Shown here: positions 37,108 to 45,953 of the stretch, piece after piece
Layout of the letters: each line of letters starts with the position of its first letter
Numbering within the stretch: the first letter of the stretch is position 1
From: Bacillus sp. ISL-45
GTDB lineage: Bacteria; Bacillota; Bacilli; Bacillales; Cytobacillaceae
Reading direction: 5' to 3'
Assembly: GCF_018613195.1 (NCBI RefSeq)
Contig: NZ_JAGGQQ010000003.1
Span: forward strand, 62,001 to 126,000
DNA: 64,000 nt
Made by a program: the position numbers and the translations under genes
Notes under the pieces: generated by a model
Seen by the model: only the letters and a program-made list of their open reading frames with translations
Databases searched by the model: none
What the model was told of the DNA's origin: nothing

Positions 37108-38058
37108 TTACTGGTTGGGCAATTTACCATTTTCTTTATAAGAATTAATATAAGTGCCTATTCTTTCCCTGAAGTTAGAATCGACTTTAGGACTGAACTT
37201 GCCCAGGGAAATAACCCCATCCTGAAAGTCGAATGACAGGTTGCCAGACTTAAGCTCTCCATTATTGAACTTATCGGCCGTCAATTCATACAAGTCATCG
37301 ACATGCTGGACAGTACTTGTCAACACCGTCGATTCACCGAAATCCGACTGGTCTGAAATATAGCCGATAATATACAAGCCTCGGTCCTTCACTCTTTCAA
37401 TGACAGGTACATTATACCCATCTCCAGCAGGATATATGACATCAGCCCCTTCATCCAGGACATCATTCAGGACATCGAGTGCCTTTTTTTGGTCATCCCA
37501 GTGCCCAACATAACGAATGTCGACCTTCATATCCTTGTTTTCAAAGATTGCGCCATCGTAAAAGCCTTCCACTTCAGGCTGCCACTCATATGCTGCAATG
37601 ATTCCGACTCTGCCGGTTTCAGACATGTGGCTCGCGACCATTCCGCCAAAAAAGCCCATGGCATATGCCTTGAAATTTAGGCTTGTCGTATTTTTTGACC
37701 TGGCATCCCCATTAAAGCTAATGAAATGTATATCGGGATATTCCCCTGAAATTTTATTGAAATAGGCAGCGTATTCATTTCCATGCCCATATATTAAGTT
37801 GACTCCCTGTCTGTCAAACTCCCTCACTGCAGCCTCTACGGCTTCTTGTGAATTCATTCCTTCTTTGAAAAAGACATCAACTTCCAGGCTGGATTGGATT
37901 TGCAGAAGTCCACGATATCCTTTCGTCCCCCACACCTGATCATTAATAGTTTCAGGCACCAACAGGCCGACTTTCTCTACCTTGCCTGTTGCTAGTGGTT
38001 GTCCGCATCCCCCAAGCAAAAGAAGGCTTAACAATATTAGCCCGAAACGTTTCAGCAT
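37108..38058 (-). CDS. med: Competence regulator Med, BMP-family lipoprotein
   Basis: Med raises comK expression and shares the fold of basic membrane protein / nucleoside-binding lipoproteins. The lipobox LGGC puts the lipidated Cys at residue 18; the family patterns INDQVWGTKGYRGL, YGHGNEYAAYFNKI and DGARSKN..NFKAYAMGFFGG follow. Length is 316 residues. I start at the ATG at 38058; an ATG nine bases earlier overlaps the AAGGAG site. It may act through ligand sensing at the membrane, which is inference. Confidence 0.92.
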   Translation of the reverse strand: MLKRFGLILLSLLLLGGCGQPLATGKVEKVGLLVPETINDQVWGTKGYRGLLQIQSSLEVDVFFKEGMNSQEAVEAAVREFDRQGVNLIYGHGNEYAAYFNKISGEYPDIHFISFNGDARSKNTTSLNFKAYAMGFFGGMVASHMSETGRVGIIAAYEWQPEVEGFYDGAIFENKDMKVDIRYVGHWDDQKKALDVLNDVLDEGADVIYPAGDGYNVPVIERVKDRGLYIIGYISDQSDFGESTVLTSTVQHVDDLYELTADKFNNGELKSGNLSFDFQDGVISLGKFSPKVDSNFRERIGTYINSYKENGKLPNQ

Positions 38059-38201
38059 CCGATGCATCTCCTTTATGCGCCACTGTGCAAATCCTTCAAA
38101 TCATTCAGTGCCCGCTTTATTAAAATGGAACCGATTATAAGAATCTTTTACCATTTTACTCTTTGGAGTATAACTTTGAAAAGTGGTTTATCGAAATTCA
38201 C

Positions 38202-39029
38202 TTAGACTCTGCTGTCCTGTATCCGGGTAAATTGCTCTTTTTGCCTGTTTAACCCCTTGCTGATTTGCTCATTTTTTTCTACTGTTCTGACTTTGATAGA
38301 CCCTTTAAAGTTCGGCGGCTTAACTTCATTCCTAAGTATTACAGGTTCCTTGCCAATCAGCTCCTCTGCACACTGCAGCCATCTGCCTCGTTCTCCACTC
38401 GATAGTATATACTGGCCCTTTTGGCCTGATTCAGCCATTTCCTTTATCGTTTTTACAGCATCCTCGATATACAAACAATCATGCTTCCACTCCCATTGAC
38501 TAATATCAGGAATTTTCCTGCCTTCAATTGAAGAATGAGAAATTGCCTGCTGAAAGAAACACTCCTCCGGCTGCCAGGGTCCATAAATGGTTGGCAAGTA
38601 GATTGTCAGCAGCGTTGATTCCCGGCTGCTGATAAACCTGCTCATTTTAGTATCTGCTTCTCTCAATTCCGCATTTTCCTCGGCAAAAAATGCAGGCAGT
38701 ATAACGACTGTCGGCAGACTTTTCAAATGTCGGTTTTCTAATTTGCTTAAAAGTGCTTCCATTAAATCATCTGTCTCATTCCGTGCTTGGAGCGATTCAA
38801 ACAAAGTCAGAAAGAGAAAACCTTCTGCTTCTTCAACTTGCCAGTCGTGAAGGCCGATTTCTGTGAAGTTGGCATTCCTGCCGATTTCCAGGCGTTTTTC
38901 TTCTGTAAAATAATCCTCTTTGGACTCTTCTGGATGGATACCAGCTATCTCAACGCCCAGATCAAGCAAATACCTGCAAAGGCTATATCCTATAAAATCA
39001 TATATTCCGAGAATTACTGCCCTTTCCAT
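38202..39029 (-). CDS. yjaV: NAD-epimerase-like protein YjaV
   Basis: A short-chain-dehydrogenase-like protein of 275 residues. The N-terminal Rossmann start is AVILGIYDFIGYSLCRYL (the GxxGxxG pattern is poor: G-x-x-D-F-I-G). The epimerase-type segment IYLPTIYGPWQPEE is present, but the YxxxK catalytic pair is not evident, so catalysis is doubtful. AAGGAGG precedes the ATG at 39029. It lies between yjaU and med, as in B. subtilis. Function unknown. Confidence 0.82.
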   Translation of the reverse strand: MERAVILGIYDFIGYSLCRYLLDLGVEIAGIHPEESKEDYFTEEKRLEIGRNANFTEIGLHDWQVEEAEGFLFLTLFESLQARNETDDLMEALLSKLENRHLKSLPTVVILPAFFAEENAELREADTKMSRFISSRESTLLTIYLPTIYGPWQPEECFFQQAISHSSIEGRKIPDISQWEWKHDCLYIEDAVKTIKEMAESGQKGQYILSSGERGRWLQCAEELIGKEPVILRNEVKPPNFKGSIKVRTVEKNEQISKGLNRQKEQFTRIQDSRV

Positions 39030-39097
39030 ATTAAATTCCTCCTTGCAAATACTCTCTTGTATCCTATGAATATAAACTTGAAAATATTTGCAGGGAG

Positions 39098-39835
39098 TTA
39101 AAGGACTTGCTCATGTTTTCTAAAAAACTGAACGATTTGGCTTCCTACTTGAAGCATTTTTTCTGGAAGTACATAGCTTAAGGTAACCGGCAGGTCATCC
39201 TTTTCCCATTCAACCGACAGTTCCTTAATGATACTTGATTGCTTGTAAGCCCTGTTTCCTGATAATACTTGGATGATCTTCACCGGGGTATCTTTATTGA
39301 AGGCAGGTCTGGAAGATTCGCTGTCAAGGCTTTCAAGGAGCGTGTTAATATCTGTTTCATAAGCTGCTTCGAGTTCAGCGACAAGCTTTTTATAAAAAAA
39401 CTTATTCTCTTTTTCCTGCTCCAGATGGGTACTGAGAGAAAGGATCGGATTGATCAGGACCAGGCTCCTTATTTTAAAATCATTATGCTTTAATAATTTC
39501 AAGGCCACAAGCGCACCCATTCCTTCAGCGACTAAATGGAAGGAAGTATTCAATATTTCATTACGGACGATATGGCTGCACAGTCTCAGCGTTAACTCGA
39601 CAGCCTTTTCACTTCCCCAATGTCTTCCATATAAATTTGAATAAAAAACAGTATACCCTTCTTTTTTCCATATGTTCAACAGTGAACGTTTACCCTCATT
39701 CTGCGTCCAGAAGCTGCTGTTGCTGCTCACAAAGTGCCTTTCATCTCCAATCATCAGGATACCGAAACCATTTGGCCTTTCAGGATAATGGATGACATTC
39801 CATTCGGTATCCAGTTTAAAGTTCCGGCTCTCCAT
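39098..39835 (-). CDS. yjaU: Alpha/beta-hydrolase-like protein YjaU, probably inactive
   Basis: A 245-residue protein with the alpha/beta-hydrolase order. The nucleophile elbow reads HLVAEGMGALVAL, so the usual GxSxG has Gly105 in place of serine. A hydrolase reaction by this site is therefore unlikely unless another residue serves. AAGGGG eight bases upstream supports the ATG at 39835 over one 18 bp earlier. It precedes yjaV in the same direction, 68 bp apart. Confidence 0.8.
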   Translation of the reverse strand: MESRNFKLDTEWNVIHYPERPNGFGILMIGDERHFVSSNSSFWTQNEGKRSLLNIWKKEGYTVFYSNLYGRHWGSEKAVELTLRLCSHIVRNEILNTSFHLVAEGMGALVALKLLKHNDFKIRSLVLINPILSLSTHLEQEKENKFFYKKLVAELEAAYETDINTLLESLDSESSRPAFNKDTPVKIIQVLSGNRAYKQSSIIKELSVEWEKDDLPVTLSYVLPEKMLQVGSQIVQFFRKHEQVL

Positions 39836-40082
39836 CTTACCAACCCCTTCCATACAGATTATTCATATTACTGTATGTAGTTTAACAGGAAATGAAAGGG
39901 GGTTTGCCCATTTTTCCATATTAATCCCTTATCTTTGCTCAAATTTTCTTGATCCCGCCAAATTTATCGGTAAAATCGAATTGTTCTATGAAAACGCTTT
40001 TCATTTTATTTAAATTTCATTTATAATTTATATGGCTTGTGGTAAGATGAGAAAAGATTTAATAATGTAAGAGGTGAAAATC

Positions 40083-40271
40083 GTGAAATATTTCTGGACT
40101 TTACTCTGGACATTCCTCCTGGTTCTAATGCTAAATTATGTAGCCGGCGCGATGATCGGCGTTGGATTGGACTTAGCTCAAAGTGTGATCATTGCAGTTG
40201 TGGCAACAATCATTATCCTTGTGATTCCTGCAGTTCTTCCAACTGGTTCTGAAGAAAATCATAGTCATTAA
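40083..40271 (+). CDS. yjzD: DUF2929 small membrane protein YjzD
   Basis: A 62-residue protein with two membrane helices (about residues 3-23 and 31-52) and a hydrophilic end GSEENHSH. It matches the DUF2929 family, represented by B. subtilis YjzD at this locus. The start is GTG at 40083, about six bases after AGAGGTG; an in-frame GTG nine bases earlier is part of that ribosome site. Function unknown. Confidence 0.85.
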   Translation: MKYFWTLLWTFLLVLMLNYVAGAMIGVGLDLAQSVIIAVVATIIILVIPAVLPTGSEENHSH

Positions 40272-40274
40272 ATA

Positions 40275-40712
40275 AGAAATGCGTAAGCGCCTTGATCAGC
40301 CCTGACAAGCGCTGCCCGACAAAACACCCCATCGTGTGGCTGGCGGGTTTGCACGTCCTGGGCCTTAGAGGGCCGACCGGTGAAGTCGGTTTTTGACTTC
40401 ATTGGGCGGACCGAAATCGAAAAGTATAGCCGACTGTCCAGAAACGCAGAAACTGGAGACTCCGACCCTGCCGGCGGAGTTGAAGTTTCGAGAGTTTCTA
40501 GGAGGCGACACTAGACAATTCGAAAAGCGGAGGCGACTGCCCAACTCCGACATGCGTTGGAGGGCCTGACAGTGAAGTCGCCCTTTGACTTCATTGGCAG
40601 GACCGAAACGTCTCGAGGAGTTAGGAGCCGCAGCTAGACAAGCGACTCGAAGGGCTAGGCGCTGGAGCTAGACACTAATCCTGGTGTAAAGCTTCAACTT
40701 TCTTATAAATTC
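40275..40712. repeat. GC-rich composite intergenic element after clpB
   Basis: About 440 bp. Its left end (GCGTAAGCGCCTTGATCAGC) and right end (GGCGCTGGAGCTAGACACTA, then ACTTTCTTATAAAT) match the two ends of the 86-bp element at 3629, so about 330 bp appear inserted between them. Inside, TGAAGTCG...GACTTCATTGG...GGACCGAAA occurs twice (from 40381 and from 40573), each forming a GAAGTC/GACTTC stem. No coding frame is supported; it looks like a structured element built from nested repeats. Confidence 0.75.
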
Positions 40713-40714
40713 AC

Positions 40715-40745
40715 AAAAAAGTCATCCAAAGCGGATGACTTTTTT
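40715..40745 (-). terminator. Terminator of clpB
   Basis: Stem AAAAAAGTCATCC (40715-40727) / GGATGACTTTTTT (40733-40745), U-tailed on the minus strand. Confidence 0.92.
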
Positions 40746-40749
40746 CATT

Positions 40750-43350
40750 CTATATAATGCTCAACGAGATATCTCCTTCTTTAACCCCAATTTCTACCTG
40801 GCTCTTCTCTTTGATCCTGCCTGCAATGATTTCCCTGGCAAGTTTAGTTTCCAAACTCCTCTGGATAAATCGCTTCAATGGTCTCGCTCCGTATACGGGA
40901 TCGAATCCATGTTCAGCTAGAAACTCTTTTGCTTCATCCGTGATTGACAGGTGTATCTGCTGGTCGGATAGCCTTGCTTGCAAATTCTTTACCAGTTTTC
41001 CGACAATCATTTTGATTTCCTTTAATGCCAAAGGCTTAAACAAAATGATTTCATCTACACGATTCAAGAATTCCGGCCGGAAATGGCTACGCAGTTGGCC
41101 CATTACAAGATCCCTGGTTTCAGAGGAGATTTCTTCATCCCCATTCTGCCGGTCAAGCAAATGGTGCGAACCAATATTGGAGGTCATGATGATTACAGTA
41201 TTCTTAAAGTCGACCACTCTTCCTTGAGAATCCGTTACCCGACCATCATCCAGCATTTGCAGAAGGATATTGAAAACTTCTGGATGTGCTTTCTCAACTT
41301 CATCGAGGAGGATGACAGAATAAGGATTTCTTCTGACTGCTTCAGTAAGCTGGCCGCCTTCCTCATACCCCACATATCCCGGAGGTGCTCCAATCAGCCT
41401 TGACACTGCATGTTTTTCCATATACTCAGACATATCAATCCGGATGATATGCTCTTCACTGTCAAACAATGACTGAGCAAGCGTTTTGGCCAGTTCCGTT
41501 TTACCAACACCAGTAGGCCCCAGGAAAATGAATGACCCAATCGGCCTGTTTGGATCCTTGATGCCCGCTCTTGCTCTTAGGACTGCATCGGCAACAAGTG
41601 ATACTGCATCATCCTGGCCGACAACCCGTTCATGCAGAATGCTCTCAAGCTTTAGTAACTTTTCGCGCTCTCCTTCAACCAGCTTCATCACGGGTATGCC
41701 CGTCCACCGTGAAACGATTCCAGCAATTTCTTCTTCAGTCACTTCCTCACGAAGAAGCCGTTCTCCTTCATTTTGGCTAACTTCCAATTCAAGCTCTTTC
41801 AATTCTTTTTCAAGAGAAGGGATACGGCCATGCCTTAATTCAGCGGCCTTGTTCAAGTCATAGTCATTTTCTGCTTTTTCCAGCTCCCGTCGCAGCTTTT
41901 CAAGCAGCTCCCGCTGTTCCTGTACCTTTTGGATGCCTTCCTTTTCCTTCTGCCATCTCGATTTCATTGCATTCGCTTTTTCCCTCAAGTTGGCGAGTTC
42001 CTTACGAAGAGTTTCGAGTCGCTCGCGGCTCGCATCATCTTTTTCCTTTGTCAACGCAGCTTCTTCAATTTCCAGCTGCATCACCCTTCTTGTCACTTCA
42101 TCTAGCTCAGTCGGCATCGAGTCAATTTCTGTACGGATCATTGCGCAAGCCTCATCAACCAGGTCAATCGCCTTGTCAGGCAGGAATCGGTCTGTGATGT
42201 ATCGATCTGACAATGCAGCAGCAGCCACTATTGCACGGTCATGGATGTTGACTCCATGGTGGATTTCAAACCTTTCCTTCAATCCCCGTAAAATTGACAC
42301 TGTATCCTCAACGTCTGGTTCTTTTACCAATACCTGCTGGAAGCGGCGTTCAAGTGCAGGATCTTTTTCGATGTATTTTCTGTGTTCGTCAAGGGTTGTT
42401 GCACCGATGCAATGGAGCTCCCCGCGAGCAAGCATTGGTTTTAGCATATTCCCGGCATCCATTGCCCCCTCAGTCTTGCCCGCACCTACAATTGTATGGA
42501 GTTCATCAATGAACAACAGTATTTTGCCTTCACTCTTTTTCACTTCATTCAAAACCGCTTTCAGCCGCTCTTCGAATTCGCCCCGGAATTTCGCGCCTGC
42601 GATCAGCGAACTCATGTCCAACGCAAAAATCGTCTTATCCTTCAGGCCTTCCGGAACATCCCTCCGTACAATCCTTTGTGCCAGTCCTTCTACAATAGCT
42701 GTCTTACCTACACCTGGCTCCCCGATCAAAACCGGATTATTCTTCGTCTTCCTTGAGAGTATACGGATGACATTGCGAATCTCACTGTCCCTGCCGATTA
42801 CCGGGTCGACCTTTCCTGAACGGACCTCCTCCACAAGATCACGTCCGTATTTTTTCAACACTTCATAAGTTGCTTCTGGGTTTTGTGAAGTCACTCTCTG
42901 GTTCCCCCTAACACTATTAATTCTCGCCACTAATGTGTCTCTGTTAACACTTAATTTCCTCAAAGCTGCGCCTGTTTCAGATCCAGGTATCTCAAGTAAA
43001 GCTAGCAAAACATGTTCTACAGATAAATAGTCATCTTCAAACTGTTTCATTTCCTTTTCTGCCTGGGCCAAAACCTTTTGCAGTGCTGCTGTAATGTATA
43101 ATTTCCCCTGTTCTGCTCCGCTTCCGGAAACTTGCGGTTTCTTTGACAGGCTGCGGTTTAATTCTTCTCGAAAATGGTCTAGATTTATTCCGGTACCAGA
43201 AAGCAAGGTTGCCGCCAGGCTGCCGTCCTGTTCAAGCAAGGCAAGCAACAGATGCGGATCATCCACTTCCTGATGATTATGTTGAACAGCCAGGGTCTGA
43301 GCTGATACAAAGGCATTTTGCAAGCTTTCTGTCATTCTATTTAAATCCAT
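40750..43350 (-). CDS. clpB: ATP-dependent disaggregase ClpB
   Basis: Hexameric AAA+ chaperone that rescues aggregated proteins with DnaK. The order is: Clp N-domain (residues 1 to about 145), first AAA+ module (Walker A GEPGVGKT near 205), a long charged middle coiled coil (about 400-530, typical of ClpB rather than ClpC), second AAA+ module (Walker A GPTGVGKT near 607, SNIGS, sensor arginine [12 protein letters not shown]). Length is 866 residues. AAGGAG nine bases upstream supports the ATG at 43350. A perfect CtsR operator precedes it. B. subtilis 168 lacks clpB, so this gene is an addition to the shared order. Confidence 0.97.
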   Translation of the reverse strand: MDLNRMTESLQNAFVSAQTLAVQHNHQEVDDPHLLLALLEQDGSLAATLLSGTGINLDHFREELNRSLSKKPQVSGSGAEQGKLYITAALQKVLAQAEKEMKQFEDDYLSVEHVLLALLEIPGSETGAALRKLSVNRDTLVARINSVRGNQRVTSQNPEATYEVLKKYGRDLVEEVRSGKVDPVIGRDSEIRNVIRILSRKTKNNPVLIGEPGVGKTAIVEGLAQRIVRRDVPEGLKDKTIFALDMSSLIAGAKFRGEFEERLKAVLNEVKKSEGKILLFIDELHTIVGAGKTEGAMDAGNMLKPMLARGELHCIGATTLDEHRKYIEKDPALERRFQQVLVKEPDVEDTVSILRGLKERFEIHHGVNIHDRAIVAAAALSDRYITDRFLPDKAIDLVDEACAMIRTEIDSMPTELDEVTRRVMQLEIEEAALTKEKDDASRERLETLRKELANLREKANAMKSRWQKEKEGIQKVQEQRELLEKLRRELEKAENDYDLNKAAELRHGRIPSLEKELKELELEVSQNEGERLLREEVTEEEIAGIVSRWTGIPVMKLVEGEREKLLKLESILHERVVGQDDAVSLVADAVLRARAGIKDPNRPIGSFIFLGPTGVGKTELAKTLAQSLFDSEEHIIRIDMSEYMEKHAVSRLIGAPPGYVGYEEGGQLTEAVRRNPYSVILLDEVEKAHPEVFNILLQMLDDGRVTDSQGRVVDFKNTVIIMTSNIGSHHLLDRQNGDEEISSETRDLVMGQLRSHFRPEFLNRVDEIILFKPLALKEIKMIVGKLVKNLQARLSDQQIHLSITDEAKEFLAEHGFDPVYGARPLKRFIQRSLETKLAREIIAGRIKEKSQVEIGVKEGDISLSII

Positions 43351-43363
43351 GACCAATCACTCC

Positions 43364-43380
43364 TTTGACCTTTTTTGACC
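43364..43380 (-). promoter_or_regulatory. CtsR operator of clpB
   Basis: Reading toward clpB, GGTCAAA-AAA-GGTCAAA is an exact copy of the CtsR heptad direct repeat with the 3-bp spacer. It lies between the -10 and the ribosome site, so CtsR would block transcription until heat or protein stress. Confidence 0.93.
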
Positions 43381-43389
43381 TTTAGTTTT

Positions 43390-43417
43390 ATTATAATAAA
43401 AATCTCCAAATAGTAAA
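43390..43417 (-). promoter_or_regulatory. Promoter of clpB
   Basis: -10 TATAAT (43395-43390) with a fair -35 TTTACT (43417-43412) at 16 bp; the -35 overlaps the tail of the yjzC terminator. Confidence 0.6.
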
Positions 43418-43439
43418 GCCATCCGCACTGGATGGCTTT
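43415..43439 (-). terminator. Terminator of yjzC
   Basis: Ten-bp stem AAAGCCATCC / GGATGGCTTT with a 5-base loop, followed by TTTACTATTT on the minus strand. Confidence 0.75.
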
Positions 43440-43491
43440 AAGAAAGACAGTATGAATTTCATTCCGGAAATCCTGGATGAACCAGGGGGAG

Positions 43492-43674
43492 TTATTTAAA
43501 CTTTGGCATATATGTCCAGTGGCGGTTGTGGTTGGAGTTTTCCGGAAAACGATCCCCAGCTTTAAGTTTAATTTTTTGCGGATTGTTGACATTGCTGCCT
43601 GTTTCACCAATTTCAATGTAAATACCATTATTGGGTGCCTTTTGTCCGGCACGGAACTGATGACTTTGCCCCAT
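43492..43674 (-). CDS. yjzC: YjzC family small protein
   Basis: A 60-residue conserved protein: MGQSHQFRAGQKAPNNG.. with YIEIGETGSNVNNPQKI and the aromatic/basic end HNRHWTYMPKFK. This closely follows B. subtilis YjzC as I recall it. AAGGAGG seven bases upstream picks the ATG at 43674 over a start 33 bp earlier. Soluble, function unknown; related proteins are found through the Bacillaceae. Confidence 0.88.
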   Translation of the reverse strand: MGQSHQFRAGQKAPNNGIYIEIGETGSNVNNPQKIKLKAGDRFPENSNHNRHWTYMPKFK

Positions 43675-43813
43675 TTGCCTTCCTCCTTCATAAAAGTATT
43701 CCGGCAATTTTATTATTTACTGATTTAAATAAAGTATTTATGCATATTTTATCCTTTCAAAAAAAGGGGTTATACGGTACATTAGTGTGTATGAGAAAAA
43801 AAGAGCAGACATC

Positions 43814-43868
43814 TTTTCAGCCACTTTAAGCGCTCCACGCCTAAAACGCCGCCCCAATTGGCTGAAAA
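43814..43868. repeat. Inverted repeat upstream of uppP
   Basis: TTTTCAGCCA (43814-43823) and TGGCTGAAAA (43859-43868) enclose 35 bp containing AAGCGC and GC-rich bases. It lies 68 bp before uppP and could be an attenuator or a small relic of the GC-rich elements; the sequence does not decide. Confidence 0.5.
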
Positions 43869-43936
43869 CCTGTTGGGCACTGGAGCTGGATCATTCTCAA
43901 CGTCATCTTAAATAAACGGAGGAATGCAAAAACAAT

Positions 43937-44749
43937 ATGGAAAATTTCTATGAATTGATTAAATACATATTTCTTGGCCTATTCCAGGGAATCACCGAAC
44001 CGATCCCTGTATCATCCAGCGGACACCTGGAGATAGCAGAGCATTTTTTCAAACTGCAAATTGAAGGAATGAGTTTTGCCCTTCTAATGAATACAGCTTC
44101 CCTATTTGCTGTTTTGTTAATTTACAGAGCCGATATCATCCGGTTAATTGTTAACGGAATTGCATATCTTAAAAGTAAAGATCCCGAGGCAAAATCAGAT
44201 TTTATGTTCATCATTTATCTAATTGTCGGGACAATTCCTGCTGGTGTCATTGGGATCCTATTCGGCGATTTTATCGAGAAAGAACTGGCCCATATTAAAA
44301 CTGTTGGGGTAACACTTATAGTGACCGGCCTGGCGCTCTGGCTGATCCGAAACATGCGGGGCCGCAAGAATGACGGAGATTTAAGCTTTAAAGATGCCAT
44401 TATTGTTGGACTTGCCCAAGCAGTTGCACTTATCCCCGGCATCAGTCGTTCTGGTGCAACAATTGTCGCAGCGATGAGCCTGGGTATGAGACAGGAAACG
44501 GCACTGAGGTACTCTTTCCTGCTTTATATTCCAGTTAGTTTCGGCGGAATGATTCTCGGTTTTTCTGATCTTTTGCTTGATGACCGTCTTGGAGAGCTGG
44601 CATTGCCGTATTCTTTTGCCTTCATCGCTTCACTGATTGCCTCTTACTTCTCTTTAAAATGGTTCATGAATATCATGGCGCGCGGAAACTTAAAGTACTT
44701 TGCAATATACTGCTTCATTGTTGGGCCACTGGTCTTGCTCTTTTCCTAA
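43937..44749 (+). CDS. uppP: Undecaprenyl-diphosphate phosphatase
   Basis: A BacA/UppP membrane enzyme that removes a phosphate from undecaprenyl diphosphate, recycling the lipid carrier for cell-wall synthesis and raising bacitracin tolerance. Signature motifs are [13 protein letters not shown] (residues 18-30, the catalytic Glu and Ser; the usual Phe-Leu after Glu is Pro-Ile here) and [10 protein letters not shown] near residue 160. About eight membrane helices in 270 residues. GGAGG lies before the ATG. It is alone between yjzC and the arginine operon with its own terminator. Confidence 0.93.
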   Translation: MENFYELIKYIFLGLFQGITEPIPVSSSGHLEIAEHFFKLQIEGMSFALLMNTASLFAVLLIYRADIIRLIVNGIAYLKSKDPEAKSDFMFIIYLIVGTIPAGVIGILFGDFIEKELAHIKTVGVTLIVTGLALWLIRNMRGRKNDGDLSFKDAIIVGLAQAVALIPGISRSGATIVAAMSLGMRQETALRYSFLLYIPVSFGGMILGFSDLLLDDRLGELALPYSFAFIASLIASYFSLKWFMNIMARGNLKYFAIYCFIVGPLVLLFS

Positions 44750-44755
44750 TACAAG

Positions 44756-44786
44756 AAAAGCCGGCTACCTTCATAGCCGGTTTTTT
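44756..44786 (+). terminator. Terminator of uppP
   Basis: Seven-bp stem CCGGCTA / TAGCCGG (44761-44780) followed by TTTTTT; an A-run on the left allows minus-strand use also. Confidence 0.9.
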
Positions 44787-44809
44787 CGTTTTTTGTCACT
44801 CTGAAGTGA

Positions 44810-45005
44810 CCTCCTTTATGCCCTTTTGCCTCGTGGTTCACTTATTTGGGCAGTTACGATCTTCTATAGAACCTTTTCGCTCCTTCAGCCACTCATTCGA
44901 GCTTATAGAACATTTCTATAGAACCTTTTCGCTCCTTCAACCACTCATTTGGGCTTAAAGAATATTTCTATAGGACTTCTCCACCTCTTCACCCAATCAA
45001 TCCTT
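44810..45005. repeat. 52-bp tandem repeat reaching into the end of argF
   Basis: Two clear units (44862-44913 and 44914-44965), each beginning TTCTATAGAACCTTTTCGCT, are flanked by a degenerate unit on the left (44810-44861) and a decayed one on the right (from 44966). Each full unit includes the palindrome TTCTATAGAA. The right unit overlaps the argF stop codon at 44997. Confidence 0.8.
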
Positions 45006-45953
45006 CAATATCTCCACAAGCAATGCCTTCTGGGCATGGAGTCTGTTTCCTGCCTGTTCGAATACCACTGAGTGCTCACCGTCCATCACTCCTGCTGTTA
45101 CCTCCTCGCCGCGGTGCGCGGGGAGACAGTGCATAAACAAGTAGTCTTTTTTCGCTGCTTTGAGTATTGCTTCATTCACCTGGTAGCCATGGAAATCATT
45201 TAATCTCTGCTCATTTTCCAACTCCTGGCCCATGCTGGTCCATACATCTGTATAGATGATATCCGCGTCTTGAACAGCTTCTTGAGGTGATTCCGTGATG
45301 ACCATGTTTGCACCACTTTTTCTTGCAAGGTCCTCACACCGTGCTGTTATCGTTTTATCGGGGAAGTATCCTTTTGGTGAAGCAATATATACATCCATCC
45401 CGATTTTTGTGCAGGCGATCATCAGTGAATGGGCAACATTGTTCCCATCACCGATGTAAGCAAGCTTAAGGCCTTTAAGCTTCCCTTTTTTCTCATAAAT
45501 CGTCAACAGATCAGCAAGTGCCTGGCATGGATGATACAGATCGGTCAGACCATTAATGACAGGTATGTCGGCATAATCGGCCAATTCCTCAACTGACTCG
45601 TGCGAGAAGGTTCTGATCATGATGCCGTCCAGGTATTGCGAGAGAACCTGGGCTGTATCTGCCACTGTCTCTCCGCGCCCAAGCTGAAGGTCGTTTCCAT
45701 TTAAATAAAGAGCACTGCCACCAAGCTGGATCATGCCTACCTCAAATGATACTCTAGTACGCGTTGAGGACTTGTCGAAGATCATACCCAGTATTTTGCC
45801 TTTGAGGGGCTGGTCAAATTGTTTCTTTAAAGTTTTTTCCTTCAAGATGACTGCCTTTTCTAATAAAGTTAAGATTTCCTGTGGTTCCAAATCGGCCAGG
45901 GTTAATAGGTCTTTGCCTTTTATATCAATATGAAGCTGCTGTAGTGCTGTCAT
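44997..45953 (-). CDS. argF: Ornithine carbamoyltransferase
   Basis: Makes citrulline from ornithine and carbamoyl phosphate. Carbamoyl-phosphate site STRTR is at residues 63-67, HPCQALAD follows, and the ornithine-binding [11 protein letters not shown] is present. Length is 318 residues. Its ATG overlaps the carB stop (ATGA), so it is translationally coupled as the last gene of argCJBD-carAB-argF. A tandem repeat begins right after its stop; I see no clear terminator there except the uppP hairpin read backwards. Confidence 0.97.
   Translation of the reverse strand: MTALQQLHIDIKGKDLLTLADLEPQEILTLLEKAVILKEKTLKKQFDQPLKGKILGMIFDKSSTRTRVSFEVGMIQLGGSALYLNGNDLQLGRGETVADTAQVLSQYLDGIMIRTFSHESVEELADYADIPVINGLTDLYHPCQALADLLTIYEKKGKLKGLKLAYIGDGNNVAHSLMIACTKIGMDVYIASPKGYFPDKTITARCEDLARKSGANMVITESPQEAVQDADIIYTDVWTSMGQELENEQRLNDFHGYQVNEAILKAAKKDYLFMHCLPAHRGEEVTAGVMDGEHSVVFEQAGNRLHAQKALLVEILKD

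Noticed and set aside
40275-40712. Insertion sequence or transposon remnant
   Set aside because: No transposase frame, terminal inverted repeats or target duplication could be seen.
41933-42868. A 311-codon open frame on the plus strand opposite clpB
   Set aside because: The serine-rich translation is the usual shadow of a charged coiled-coil gene; clpB is certain and this frame has no start signal.
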